In this document: in pieces, positions 13,177 through 20,399 of the stretch
Numbering within the stretch: position 1 is the stretch's first letter
Layout: every line of letters begins with the position of its first letter
From: a virus
Reading direction: 5' to 3' (one strand)
IMG/VR virus record: IMGVR_UViG_3300032323_001954
Coordinates: 1 to 22,753 of that record
Length of the DNA: 22,753 bases
Program-made: the position numbers and the translations under genes
Notes under the pieces: model-generated
What the model saw: only the letters and a program-made list of their open reading frames with translations
What the model was told of the DNA's origin: nothing
Databases searched by the model: none

Positions 13177-13714
13177 TTTCGTTGAATCGTTGAGTTAGAA
13201 ATTCTCTCACATCTGATTCAAAAGAATCATCTGGACAATTCACACCGTAATAATCATCTATCTTGAGGTAATTGGTGTGATATGTAGACGGAATGCCGAT
13301 GAAGCACACCTTTTTCCAATTTTCTCTCGGTGGAAGATTATCAATCAGCACATTGTTTTTATGAGCATAAATATGTGGATCTATGCTATCATGAGCACCA
13401 TACAATCCGTTTATCTTTGTGGTGTGGTATTTTAAATCTTCACGAGCAAAGATATCTTCATTTTTGAATCCCCAACCTGCTTTACGATTCACTTCTTGAG
13501 CATAATCCCGAGTGGCTGTTGTGAGAATATGAACATTATCCACTCCAACGAGATTACGAGAAAATTCAATCAAACGATTACTACACGGACGAAGAATCGT
13601 ATGATACGTAGTTAGATCATCTTCAAGTGTGAACTTGAAATGATCTTGCTCAGGATCTCTGATGGTCGTGTGGATCAATGTTTCGTCGATATCCCAAAAA
13701 ATTTTATTTATCAT
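13154..13714 (-). CDS. HAD-superfamily phosphatase-like protein (186 aa)
   Basis: FWDIDETL at 6-13 carries the DxDxT nucleophile and acid pair; ILTTATRDYA at 63-72 supplies motif II Thr; a Lys at about 100 and IDN at 124-126 fit motifs III/IV. The small cap suggests a phosphatase acting on macromolecular or nucleotide substrates, in the manner of NIF/FCP or polynucleotide 3'-phosphatase domains. I start it at the ATG at 13714, overlapping the receiver-domain gene by 11 nt; the longer reading has a 19-residue tail overlapping that gene and no motif. Coupling to the receiver-domain gene suggests a shared role in RNA-end or nucleotide processing (inference). Confidence 0.82.
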   Translation of the reverse strand: MINKIFWDIDETLIHTTIRDPEQDHFKFTLEDDLTTYHTILRPCSNRLIEFSRNLVGVDNVHILTTATRDYAQEVNRKAGWGFKNEDIFAREDLKYHTTKINGLYGAHDSIDPHIYAHKNNVLIDNLPPRENWKKVCFIGIPSTYHTNYLKIDDYYGVNCPDDSFESDVREFLTQRFNENESKESN

Positions 13715-14129
13715 AGTCGTATATCGGTTTAAGAACTTTAGCAATCTCAATTTGGCCCCAGCGGTTGGCACTGTGAATATACACTGAAACTTTTGGATGT
13801 CCAGCTTCTTTCCATTTTTCTATAAAGTATTCAGCACAATGCTTTCCTGTTTTGTATTTTAGTTTTTCATATTCAATAACGCCAGTTTGTGATGTGACAT
13901 CATAATAATGTCTTATGTGCTCCATATGAAGATCGTGATCAAATGAAACAACGGACGGTACTCCAAACTTGTCGATCCACTCACAAAAATCTTCATAACT
14001 TCTCACGACGTTCCAAGAGCTGTTGGCAGTCTTACTGGCATCTAGCAGATAACGACCATCATTGTAAAGAAACCCATCTTTTGGTTTTCGGATGTCGTCA
14101 AGGAATAGTTTAAAATCGTTAGTTTTCAT
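13704..14129 (-). CDS. Cyclic-phosphate-processing receiver-domain-like protein (141 aa)
   Basis: Fits the family annotated as cyclic-phosphate processing receiver domain: LFLDDIRKP at 9-17 with the Asp pair of the receiver fold, WNVVRSYEDFCEWI at 39-52, VVSFDHDLH at 60-68, KTGKHCAEYF at 93-102, and VYIHSANRWG at 116-125 with the conserved His-Ser-Asn. In the family, these residues are proposed to process 2',3'-cyclic phosphates at RNA ends during RNA repair. It is a stand-alone domain of the usual length. It overlaps both neighbours (11 nt each side), the downstream one being the HAD phosphatase. Confidence 0.82.
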   Translation of the reverse strand: MKTNDFKLFLDDIRKPKDGFLYNDGRYLLDASKTANSSWNVVRSYEDFCEWIDKFGVPSVVSFDHDLHMEHIRHYYDVTSQTGVIEYEKLKYKTGKHCAEYFIEKWKEAGHPKVSVYIHSANRWGQIEIAKVLKPIYDYDK

Positions 14130-14388
14130 GATTTGTAGGAATCGGAATCATCACAGTCGATTTATTAAAACGATTGAAAAAATCTGATCGTGAAATTGGA
14201 GTATCCATGGTTACATCATCATATCTCCAACCATCAGGATCGATGATTGTGTTTTCATTATATCCGAGTTCCTTTAGCCAATCCCAAGCGCTTTGCTTTT
14301 TGAAAATATTATCCCAATTAGATCTACCCCGTTCAGATAGAGCTTTTGATTTAATGTCGTCACCAGTGATATCGTTTTTAGCTGCCAT
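14119..14388 (-). CDS. Hypothetical protein (89 aa)
   Basis: Not recognised. Hydrophilic, with a central segment SAWDWLKELGYNENTIIDPD followed by GWRYDDVTMDTPISRSDFFN; the last four codons overlap the receiver-domain gene by 11 nt. The DPDGW...TPISRxxFxxR pattern recurs in small phage proteins of unknown role. Confidence 0.75.
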   Translation of the reverse strand: MAAKNDITGDDIKSKALSERGRSNWDNIFKKQSAWDWLKELGYNENTIIDPDGWRYDDVTMDTPISRSDFFNRFNKSTVMIPIPTNHEN

Positions 14389-14396
14389 ATTGTAAT

Positions 14397-15158
14397 TTAT
14401 GCTCTGCTTTCTAAGATTATATCAGATGCCAGTTCAATGTCAAACTTAAATTTGATTTTGGAGTGATCAATAACTTTGTGAAGTTTTTCATATCGCTCTA
14501 CCACGACATTGGTCAATTCTTCACAGGTGTACTTTTGAGGATTGGTTTTAATGTCCATTAGATACTCGTATAATTTCTGATCATCATTTACATTCACCAT
14601 ATAAACTCCAGTGTCAAAGAAACGAATACCAACTGAACACAGTCTAAGAATCTGAACGAAGTTTTTGGGACTGTATCCATATTTCAACACAGACTCCTTT
14701 CGTTTGCTTCCTAGCTGTCCAGATCTTTCTCCAGTGGCAAGTCTCATTTCACTGAAAACATAACCCTTTAAACTGTTTTTTAATTTCTCACTGTCGATGA
14801 AACTTTCACGATGTTCACGAATCTTATCAAACAGATCACTCTTATAAATGAAGCTTTCTTCTGGAGCGAACAGCATCTCCATCACCTGAGTATTGGTTTT
14901 ACGAAGTAGTTTCATGTAATGGCCAATCTCATAAAAGGTAGCATCAATTTCATCTTCTTTACCGGGACACAGTACAACACTGTCCATGGTTTCGAAACCA
15001 GCAATGTATTTTTTATCACGAGCAGTGTAAATACCGCGATAATCAACATCGCTTTCTGGAGTGTTGAGACCATACAGAGTGGAACCACCAATCATGTATG
15101 CTTCAAATTTTCCAGAGCAAGGCTTAAGATAAGTTTTTTCTATTTCTTTCAGGTCCAT
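14397..15158 (-). CDS. YcgL-like nucleotidyltransferase (253 aa)
   Basis: Belongs to the DNA polymerase beta-type nucleotidyltransferases of the YcgL kind seen in many large phages. GGSTLYG at 24-30 is the GS motif that positions the nucleotide, and SDVDYRG at 36-42 carries the two metal-binding Asp; a third acidic residue probably lies in DEIDATFYEI (about 69-78). The helical remainder includes the family-like KNFVQILRLCSVGIRFFDTG. The target (a nucleic acid end, protein or small molecule) is unknown. It overlaps the upstream 15149-15604 gene by 10 nt. Confidence 0.87.
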   Translation of the reverse strand: MDLKEIEKTYLKPCSGKFEAYMIGGSTLYGLNTPESDVDYRGIYTARDKKYIAGFETMDSVVLCPGKEDEIDATFYEIGHYMKLLRKTNTQVMEMLFAPEESFIYKSDLFDKIREHRESFIDSEKLKNSLKGYVFSEMRLATGERSGQLGSKRKESVLKYGYSPKNFVQILRLCSVGIRFFDTGVYMVNVNDDQKLYEYLMDIKTNPQKYTCEELTNVVVERYEKLHKVIDHSKIKFKFDIELASDIILESRA

Positions 15159-15604
15159 AGGTAGGGAGAATATTTAGCAATGGTGGTCATAGCCCACACA
15201 TCTTTATCACTCAGCACCGAATCTTTTTTGATCCAATCTTCGGCATTCAATACATCGAGAGCCTCATCGGCTGCTTTTTCAAGCAGCGGTCTTTCGGTTT
15301 TGATGTAATTATACACATCTTGAAGTTCTGTGTTTAGATCTACAACACTATCATAATATTCTCGGCTGATATAACCAGCTTTGAGATCATCATCATAAAT
15401 AGTAGGATCTTGAATGCCTTTTTCCTGTTCAACATAATGAACGAGACAAGCAAACAGAATGTCTTTGATCAATTCGGGCTTATCCTGCCATGTGTTTTTA
15501 ATGTGTTTGGTCAACCACTTTTGACGAGGATTGAACCAAGCACAAATGGGATACCAAACATCATTTTTCCAAAACCAATAACTAAAGATTCGTTTCAATT
15601 TCAT
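15149..15604 (-). CDS. Hypothetical phage protein (151 aa)
   Basis: I recognise the N-terminal pattern (YWFWKNDVWYPICAWFNPRQ, KWLTKHI..TWQDKPELI) as a conserved hypothetical of large myoviruses. Trp- and Lys-rich N-terminus, helical acidic middle with LVHYVEQEKG, no signal peptide or catalytic motif. ATGA overlap with the upstream membrane-protein gene and 10-nt overlap with the nucleotidyltransferase. Confidence 0.8.
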   Translation of the reverse strand: MKLKRIFSYWFWKNDVWYPICAWFNPRQKWLTKHIKNTWQDKPELIKDILFACLVHYVEQEKGIQDPTIYDDDLKAGYISREYYDSVVDLNTELQDVYNYIKTERPLLEKAADEALDVLNAEDWIKKDSVLSDKDVWAMTTIAKYSPYLWT

Positions 15605-15993
15605 TGTTGTTTAACTAGTTGTGATGCTTGTTCGAGAATATAAACCTTTGGAGCAAGTGAGATTTGAATCATATCCATAATGGGTTGAATTGGAAACATC
15701 CCAAGTGTAATGACCAACAAGCCAACTGTTAAAACGATAGGAACAAGACGAGAAATTCCATCTGATTTAGGGGATTGTTCTTTACTCCAATTCCAAATTT
15801 TCTTAATGCTAACTGAATAGAATACCCACATTAGAATGATTGGAACAAAATAACAGCATGTATACACCGCCGCTTCCCAAAACTTCCATGTTAGATACTC
15901 TTGAATGAATGGTGGAATATGCTCAACGGCAAAATCTGAAATTTTACTGGCTGCTTGCTCAATCCATTCAATCACTTTTTCGTTATTTGTCAT
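15601..15993 (-). CDS. Two-span membrane protein (130 aa)
   Basis: Two hydrophobic helices: about 41-62 (AVYTCCYFVPIILMWVFYSV) and about 84-103 (VPIVLTVGLLVITLGMFPIQ), joined by a Lys/Trp loop (KKIWNWSKEQSPKSDG), with a soluble N-terminus and an amphipathic C-terminus (KVYILEQASQLVK). Two spans with a charged loop is a holin-like plan, but the N-terminal domain is longer than in typical small holins and no endolysin gene is near. Box A stands directly before the ATG. Confidence 0.8.
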   Translation of the reverse strand: MTNNEKVIEWIEQAASKISDFAVEHIPPFIQEYLTWKFWEAAVYTCCYFVPIILMWVFYSVSIKKIWNWSKEQSPKSDGISRLVPIVLTVGLLVITLGMFPIQPIMDMIQISLAPKVYILEQASQLVKQQ

Positions 15994-16017
15994 ATATTGA
16001 TTTTATCGATGTTCCTT
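15994..16017 (-). promoter_or_regulatory. box A upstream of the two-span membrane protein
   Basis: AAGGAACATCGATAAAATCA then ATATATG. Starts in the TAA of the 16016-16270 gene; GATAAAAT ends about 6 nt before the start codon. Confidence 0.5.
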
Positions 16018-16270
16018 ACTTCTTAATCTTCAGCTTGCTTGCATCAATGCCGAACTTAACGGCAATTTCATCCATGGTTAGAACGATTTCCTTGGAGGTT
16101 TTCTTCTTGAATTCTTCTTCGGTGAGTCTTTCACCATTCAACCACCAAGATTTACTACCATCACTCCATTCAGTAGCAGGTCCATCTTCACGATGACGAA
16201 TCGTCATCGCTTTCTCTTTGTAGTAAAGCTTACTACCGTTTTCGGTGATGTAAATGTATTGTGGGGTCAT
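16016..16270 (-). CDS. MORN-like repeat protein, one repeat (84 aa)
   Basis: The minimal family member: N cap 1-25 (IYITENGSKLYYKEKAMTIR), a single 23-residue repeat 26-48 (HREDGPATEWSDGSKSWWLN then GER), C domain 49-84 (LTEEEFKKKTSKE... DASKLKIKK). It shows that cap and C domain form a stable frame into which whole repeats are added. Its neighbour at 16315-16776 has four repeats. Unknown function. Confidence 0.87.
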   Translation of the reverse strand: MTPQYIYITENGSKLYYKEKAMTIRHREDGPATEWSDGSKSWWLNGERLTEEEFKKKTSKEIVLTMDEIAVKFGIDASKLKIKK

Positions 16271-16317
16271 GTGATTAGTTTAGTTTAACGTTTTATTGAT
16301 TTTATCGATGTTCCTTA
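16271..16317 (-). promoter_or_regulatory. box A + box B leader
   Basis: AAGGAACATCGATAAAATC, AATAAAACGTTAAACTAAAC, TAATCACATG; identical to the leader at 6875-6919 over its full length. Confidence 0.5.
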
Positions 16318-16776
16318 CTTCTTGATCTTCAGCTTGGATACTTCAATGCCAAGTTTCTCGGCAATTTCATCCATAGTCAATACAATTTCCTTGGCGGTTT
16401 TCTTCTTGAATTCTTCTTCGGTGAGTTCAACGCCATTCAAATACCAAATTTTATAACCGTCACTACATTCAACAGCAGGTCCATCTTCACGGTGACGCAA
16501 TCCATTCAAATACCAAAATTTACAACCATTCGACCATTTAACAGCAGCTCCATCTTCACGATGACGCTTTCCATTCAAATACCAATATTTACTACCATCA
16601 GCATGTTCAACAGCAGGTCCATCTTCACGATGACGCTCTCCATTCAAATACCATTCTTTATAGCCATCAACATGTTCAACGGCAGGACCATCTTCACGAT
16701 GACGAATCTTCATCGCTTTGTCTTTGTAGTAAAACTTATTACCGTATTTGTCAATTTCGATGTATTGTGGAGTCAT
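16315..16776 (-). CDS. MORN-like repeat protein, four repeats (153 aa)
   Basis: N cap 1-25 (IEIDKYGNKFYYKDKAMKIR), repeats at 26-48, 49-71, 72-94 and 95-117 (second halves HVDGYKEWYLN, HADGSKYWYLN, WSNGCKFWYLN, CSDGYKIWYLN; the third starts HREDGAAVK), C domain 118-153 (VELTEEEFKKKTAKE to IEVSKLKIKK). The C domain variant IEVSKLKIKK is shared with 4819-5211, far away, again pointing to exchange between copies. Unlike the others it has box B first and box A next to the ATG. Confidence 0.88.
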   Translation of the reverse strand: MTPQYIEIDKYGNKFYYKDKAMKIRHREDGPAVEHVDGYKEWYLNGERHREDGPAVEHADGSKYWYLNGKRHREDGAAVKWSNGCKFWYLNGLRHREDGPAVECSDGYKIWYLNGVELTEEEFKKKTAKEIVLTMDEIAEKLGIEVSKLKIKK

Positions 16777-16822
16777 GATTTATTTTATCAGCGTTCCTTG
16801 TATTTTACTTTAACGTTTTATT
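16777..16822 (-). promoter_or_regulatory. box B + box A leader in reversed order
   Basis: AATAAAACGTTAAAGTAAAA then TACAAGGAACGCTGATAAAA and TAAATCATG. Here AAGGAAC is conserved although it is not next to a stop codon, so its conservation is not a by-product of gene ends. Confidence 0.5.
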
Positions 16823-16825
16823 GAT

Positions 16826-17311
16826 TCAGTCATGGTCTGAATAATCTTCCGTTTCAATCCCGTCCTTGGAGATACGAACGATTACATGATTACCAACGAG
16901 ATCTTCCCAAACATCATTATCAAACGATTTGAGGAATTCTTTTACATCTTTAACCATAGCATCAAGCACAGGATCACCATCGACCCATACCTTGTTTTTA
17001 TACCCATTGCTATAATCCCAATGTCCAATTTTCTTCCAAATATTGGAATCACCTTCTCTTGGTTCGAAATATTTTTCCATTGAAGATGGATCTTCATCAA
17101 ATCCATTGATATAAGGATAATCAGTAAGCGCTGAGAATGTACATTCTTCTCCATCGTTAAAATATGGAGAGTATGCCTTGAAACCAAACGAATCTAGAGA
17201 TGGATGAAGTTCAAAAAGTTCCTTCACTCCCTCATGAAACATCGCTTCGGCGGTTTTCTTGTAGTCTTCCTTCAGGGCTGCTAGTTTTTGCTTAATGTTG
17301 TCTGTATTCAT
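16826..17311 (-). CDS. Hypothetical phage protein (161 aa)
   Basis: Pattern of a conserved phage hypothetical: N-terminal helix (about 1-40) ending GVKELFELHPSLDSFGFKAY, then SPYFNDGEECTFSALTDYPY, and a later SNGYKNKVWVDGDPVLDAMV helix, with an acidic C-terminus (SKDGIETEDYSDHD). No catalytic signature. It follows the DUF6915-like gene by 9 bp and has no box A or B of its own. Confidence 0.78.
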   Translation of the reverse strand: MNTDNIKQKLAALKEDYKKTAEAMFHEGVKELFELHPSLDSFGFKAYSPYFNDGEECTFSALTDYPYINGFDEDPSSMEKYFEPREGDSNIWKKIGHWDYSNGYKNKVWVDGDPVLDAMVKDVKEFLKSFDNDVWEDLVGNHVIVRISKDGIETEDYSDHD

Positions 17312-17320
17312 AATTTTATT

Positions 17321-17905
17321 TTAATCTCTGATTTGGTTTGGAAAGGGTGTTGGATTTTGTGGAATTGTAAAGGGTGGTTGATGAATTTTTTCTTTATGTG
17401 CATTTTCCTTACGAAATTTTTCTAAGGATTCATCAATGTCCTTTTTTGATTTTTCAAGCGAGCCATCATATGTTGCTTGATTTTCCGAATTTAGAGATCC
17501 ACGAGTCGAAGGCATTTTCGTGTTTTGAAATGATGAAGGTGTTCCTTTACCATTGCCCATCCAATCCTGATATTTCAGATGCTCAAGATAGTCTTGAGCA
17601 GATGGGATGAATCGGTTACTGAAATCATCTAGAATGTGTTGTTCTCCAACATCTCGAACACTAACAATCTTACCCTCGCTGTTGATAATGTTTGGAAAAC
17701 GATTTCCAATAGGTTCACAACTGTTTGTGAATTTGACTCGTTCGAGAACTTCCTTAATAAACCAAGCATTGTGAGTGAGTGCTCTATGAGCGTTTGTTGG
17801 AAATGATCCTTTCGAGCTATCCATAAAATCGTGGATCTCAAAATAATCATCTGGCGTTCCACCAAACTTTTTGGCTGAAATTTTAGCGTGAATGTACGGT
17901 TTCAT
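17321..17905 (-). CDS. DUF6915-like protein (194 aa)
   Basis: The first half fits the family I know as DUF6915: HAKISAKKFGGTPDDYFEIH at 5-24, then FMDSSKGSFPTNAHRALTHN (RHRALRHH in typical members), and VSVRDVGEQHILDDFSNRFI, followed by a short SAQDYLEHLKY helix. The family has no established function. The second half (about 118-194) is hydrophilic and low in complexity, ending PPFTIPQNPTPFPNQIRD, apparently a disordered extension. Box A and box B are directly upstream. Confidence 0.75.
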   Translation of the reverse strand: MKPYIHAKISAKKFGGTPDDYFEIHDFMDSSKGSFPTNAHRALTHNAWFIKEVLERVKFTNSCEPIGNRFPNIINSEGKIVSVRDVGEQHILDDFSNRFIPSAQDYLEHLKYQDWMGNGKGTPSSFQNTKMPSTRGSLNSENQATYDGSLEKSKKDIDESLEKFRKENAHKEKIHQPPFTIPQNPTPFPNQIRD

Positions 17906-17951
17906 AATTTATTTTATCGCTGTTCCTTTTATTCTACTTTAACGTTTTATT
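17906..17951 (-). promoter_or_regulatory. box B + box A leader
   Basis: AATAAAACGTTAAAGTAGAA then TAAAAGGAACAGCGATAAAA and TAAATTATG. Same reversed order as at 16777-16822; differs from the usual box A at AACAGCGAT. Confidence 0.5.
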
Positions 17952-17960
17952 AATTCAATT

Positions 17961-18875
17961 TCAAAGCTGATATGTCAGCATACAGTATTGGTAATTTTCT
18001 CTGGATCTTTCAGCCTCGCCCTCTTTGTAGAGTTTATAATCATTGACACATTTGTCGAGAGCGATTTTCAGTTTATCAGGATTTACGATATTCTTAAACT
18101 GTTCTTGGATTTTAGGAATTTTAAAACTAGTAGATCCCAACCTACGACCGATACACTCGATAATAATCAACAAACGATCCTCGATGGAAAGTTCATCTCG
18201 TCTTTTAAACTGAATGTTTTTCCATGTATCAAACAAGAAATCGCTGCTAAGCTCTCCTCTCAAAGAGAGATCGTGATAAAGAGTATTATCCGTGATGAAT
18301 TTTTTAATTTCATCGTCGGTGAAAGGGCAAATACACTTATCATAAATTTTACTCAACAGATAAGCTCTAAAATAGACTGGATCTGATGAAATAATGCTGA
18401 ATAGCTCACCTTTAATATTGGAAATTAAGGATTTCAAATCTTCGAAATTCTTCGACATTTTATCATCATATCTATTCACAGCATAGTAGAAGTTTTGAAT
18501 ATACTGATAACATTCAATGATGATGCTTTCGTCTCCAGAAACCAAATTCACGATGCTTATACGATCCATCAAAAAGTCATTAAAATACCTATCATCATTA
18601 TCAAAAGTGTTGTTGTCGAACAACTTCAGCTTTCGTTTTTGTTCTTCAAAAGCTTCATACAAGAAACCTCCGTCGAACTTGTCTTGGGTGAACCCATCTC
18701 CAACCAACCAAAAATGGTTGACTCTCTCATTATTAAGAAGAGCAGGCCAGAGTTTAGCTTGGTATGTTTTAAGCTTTTCGTACAGAAAATTATCCTTTAA
18801 ATCACCTAATAGATTTTCGAGTGTCTTAACAGTCCACAAAATCTTTCCGTATCTTTCTTGATCTGATAGTCCCAT
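17961..18875 (-). CDS. Hypothetical protein (304 aa)
   Basis: Not recognised. A soluble, strongly helical, charged protein without signal peptide or membrane span. Noticeable segments: AKLWPALLNNERVNHFWLVG at about 40-59, a helical acidic middle, ICPFTDDEIKKFI at about 188-200, and DRLLIIIECIGRRLGSTSFK near 235-254. No nucleotide-binding or catalytic motif is evident. It has a box B leader, so it is probably expressed with the MORN-like genes. Confidence 0.78.
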   Translation of the reverse strand: MGLSDQERYGKILWTVKTLENLLGDLKDNFLYEKLKTYQAKLWPALLNNERVNHFWLVGDGFTQDKFDGGFLYEAFEEQKRKLKLFDNNTFDNDDRYFNDFLMDRISIVNLVSGDESIIIECYQYIQNFYYAVNRYDDKMSKNFEDLKSLISNIKGELFSIISSDPVYFRAYLLSKIYDKCICPFTDDEIKKFITDNTLYHDLSLRGELSSDFLFDTWKNIQFKRRDELSIEDRLLIIIECIGRRLGSTSFKIPKIQEQFKNIVNPDKLKIALDKCVNDYKLYKEGEAERSRENYQYCMLTYQL

Positions 18876-18903
18876 ATATGTTATTCTACTTTAACGTTTT
18901 ATT
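18876..18903 (-). promoter_or_regulatory. box B leader overlapping the upstream stop codon
   Basis: TACTAATAAAACGTTAAAGT then AGAATAACATATATG. The TAA of the 18902-19246 gene is inside the element. Confidence 0.5.
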
Positions 18904-19246
18904 AGTATGCACCCCGTGTTGGAAATAGCCCGTCTTGATTCGGGCAGCAAAGTTCAATATATTCTGGTTGAGTATCTGATAATGTCCAGATCTGGATTAT
19001 ATCACCAGCACTGGCAGAGTCAAGAACTTTCTCTAACTCTTGAATCTCAAATGTGATTGTGTCACAGGGAGAGCAAGAAGCACAATACAACCAGTGACGA
19101 ATAAACAATTCTTCAACTGTGATTGTTCCTTCAAATAGAGCTTCGAGTTTTTTCAAATCCTCATCGATGCTGATATTCTCTACCCAATTTCGCTTGGATA
19201 GATCGTCTTCATTGAATCTGTGATTGAATCTATTTTTTAATTTCAT
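18902..19246 (-). CDS. Hypothetical protein with Cys cluster (114 aa)
   Basis: Not recognised. Acidic helix in the first half (SIDEDLKKLEALFEGTITVE), then HWLYCASCSPCDTITFEIQE with three close cysteines, and ELCCPNQDG near the end; the cysteines (CxxCxxC ... CC) could form a metal site. It overlaps the box B of the 17961-18875 gene with its stop codon. Confidence 0.72.
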   Translation of the reverse strand: MKLKNRFNHRFNEDDLSKRNWVENISIDEDLKKLEALFEGTITVEELFIRHWLYCASCSPCDTITFEIQELEKVLDSASAGDIIQIWTLSDTQPEYIELCCPNQDGLFPTRGAY

Positions 19247-19248
19247 AT

Positions 19249-19461
19249 TTAAGATTTTTTCGGCTTAGGAATCCAACACGGTTCACGCTTCATTGCATCA
19301 TCAACAGCATCTCGAAAGTCATCATATTCAGAGCCTTCTGGCATACCGTATATAGAAACAGTCCACGGCCAGTGAGCGCCTCGCTTTTCACTGTATTTTT
19401 TGATAATTTCCGCTATCGGAAGGTTTGAGAGGAAGTCGAGTCTTTCAGTATCAGTTGGCAT
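19249..19461 (-). CDS. Small phage protein (70 aa)
   Basis: Starts PTDTERLDFL, a pattern common in small phage hypotheticals, with a C-terminal SEYDDFRDAVDDAMKREPCW helix and a basic end (PKPKKS). Function unknown. Two bases separate its stop from the next ATG. Confidence 0.75.
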   Translation of the reverse strand: MPTDTERLDFLSNLPIAEIIKKYSEKRGAHWPWTVSIYGMPEGSEYDDFRDAVDDAMKREPCWIPKPKKS

Positions 19462-19477
19462 AAATCATTCGGGTATA

Positions 19478-19684
19478 TTAGGGTTCCTTTGATTGGTTTG
19501 TAGAGCAATTGACGAGTTTCGAACATTCAGGACAACAATCCCAAAATAGTCCATTTTGAACTTTCTTGAATGTCCATCCATGATATTGAGCATTAGCAGA
19601 CAGATCAGCATAACTTTCGTCACCTTCTGAAAATTCCCGTCTGTTACAATAATCACATGTCATTCTATATGTTATATGAGTCAT
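19478..19684 (-). CDS. Zinc-ribbon-like small protein (68 aa)
   Basis: Two CxxC pairs about 38 residues apart (CDYC at 10-13 and CPEC at 51-54) frame a body with GWTFKKVQNGLFWDC, the usual plan of short phage proteins that bind one zinc ion by a ribbon. A second ATG (codon 8) leaves both pairs intact. Function unknown. It lies next to the tRNA-like gene. Confidence 0.78.
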   Translation of the reverse strand: MTHITYRMTCDYCNRREFSEGDESYADLSANAQYHGWTFKKVQNGLFWDCCPECSKLVNCSTNQSKEP

Positions 19685-19693
19685 GATTAAGAT

Positions 19694-19791
19694 AAGTGTG
19701 TCAAGATTCGAACTTGATCCTCGGCATGATGCCTATCCGTTAGGAAAGGAATCCCTTTGCTTGGGGTATGCTGCCATTACACCACACACTC
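19694..19791 (-). tRNA. tRNA-like gene, isotype not assignable
   Basis: Minus strand shows a 7-bp acceptor stem (GAGTGTG with CACACTT, one G-U), a 5-bp T stem TCAAG/CTTGA around TTCGAAT, a D arm with TGGTGTAATGGCAGCAT, and discriminator A. No CCA is encoded. The length is 98 nt and the middle does not fold to a standard anticodon arm: the nearest candidate (CCCC...GGG around AAGCAAA) lacks U33. It contains GATTCCTTT and GATAGGCAT, as does the tRNA-like gene at 15-126. It may carry an insert or be decayed. Confidence 0.6.
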
Positions 19792-19798
19792 TGAAATT

Positions 19799-20167
19799 TT
19801 AGCTTAGCCAGATAAAGGTACCGATCAATGTGAGATAATGAAGAGTTTGATCAAAACCAATGATTGTGAAAAAATCATGGATTCTGTTGTCTTTCCACAT
19901 GGATGAACTTGCTCGACTCGTCACCCAATCTGTGAAAAAATGAGCTACTGCATTTATAGCTAAATAAGCAACAGCAATACCGGCATGTTCCCAAACATTA
20001 TAATTCAAGAGAATTACAGCAAGCAGACCACATGAATATACACCAACATGAGCGCTTAACCATTTATTATCGGAGCTTTTACCTTTGGCCATTTCATCGG
20101 TTTGGAAAAAGAAATCAGCCAGCCAATGGCAAATTAGAATTGTGGAGATTGAATATAGTGAGATCAT
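19799..20167 (-). CDS. DUF3307 membrane protein (122 aa)
   Basis: Matches the DUF3307 pattern: HWLADFFFQTDEMAKGKSSD at 14-33, SAHVGVYSCGL, AHFFTDWVTSRASSSMW at 75-91, FFTIIGFDQTLHYLTLIGTF at the end. Three or four hydrophobic segments put it in the inner membrane; conserved His, Asp and Gln lie at segment ends, but the family has no established activity. It is next to a tRNA-like gene and upstream of it is another small membrane protein. Confidence 0.85.
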   Translation of the reverse strand: MISLYSISTILICHWLADFFFQTDEMAKGKSSDNKWLSAHVGVYSCGLLAVILLNYNVWEHAGIAVAYLAINAVAHFFTDWVTSRASSSMWKDNRIHDFFTIIGFDQTLHYLTLIGTFIWLS

Positions 20168-20195
20168 TGTTTTATTTTATTTTTGTTTGTTTATT

Positions 20196-20399
20196 TTATA
20201 GTTTTCCTTCTTCTTTCATTGCTAATAGATTTATAATTATAAACCCTAAAAACTGTAATACGGCAAGAATTATTCCACCGATCCAATTAAGCTTAGTTGA
20301 CAGCATTATAATAATCCACCCAAATGGTGAGATTGCTAAACATAGAGGTGCCATCCACAACCAATTCCAATTGTTAAACTTTTCAGTTTCCTTGTCCAT
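20196..20399 (-). CDS. Small two-span membrane protein (67 aa)
   Basis: Short Lys/Glu start (MDKETEKFNNWNW), then two hydrophobic helices at about 14-33 (LWMAPLCLAISPFGWIIIML) and about 39-60 (IGGIILAVLQFLGFIIINLL), and a charged end (AMKEEGKL). Function unknown. Its ATG overlaps the end of the 54-residue gene by 17 nt. Confidence 0.75.
   Translation of the reverse strand: MDKETEKFNNWNWLWMAPLCLAISPFGWIIIMLSTKLNWIGGIILAVLQFLGFIIINLLAMKEEGKL

Noticed and set aside
15601-15993. Calling the two-span membrane protein a holin
   Set aside because: Topology is compatible, but no endolysin or spanin is nearby and the N-terminal soluble part is long; evidence is insufficient.
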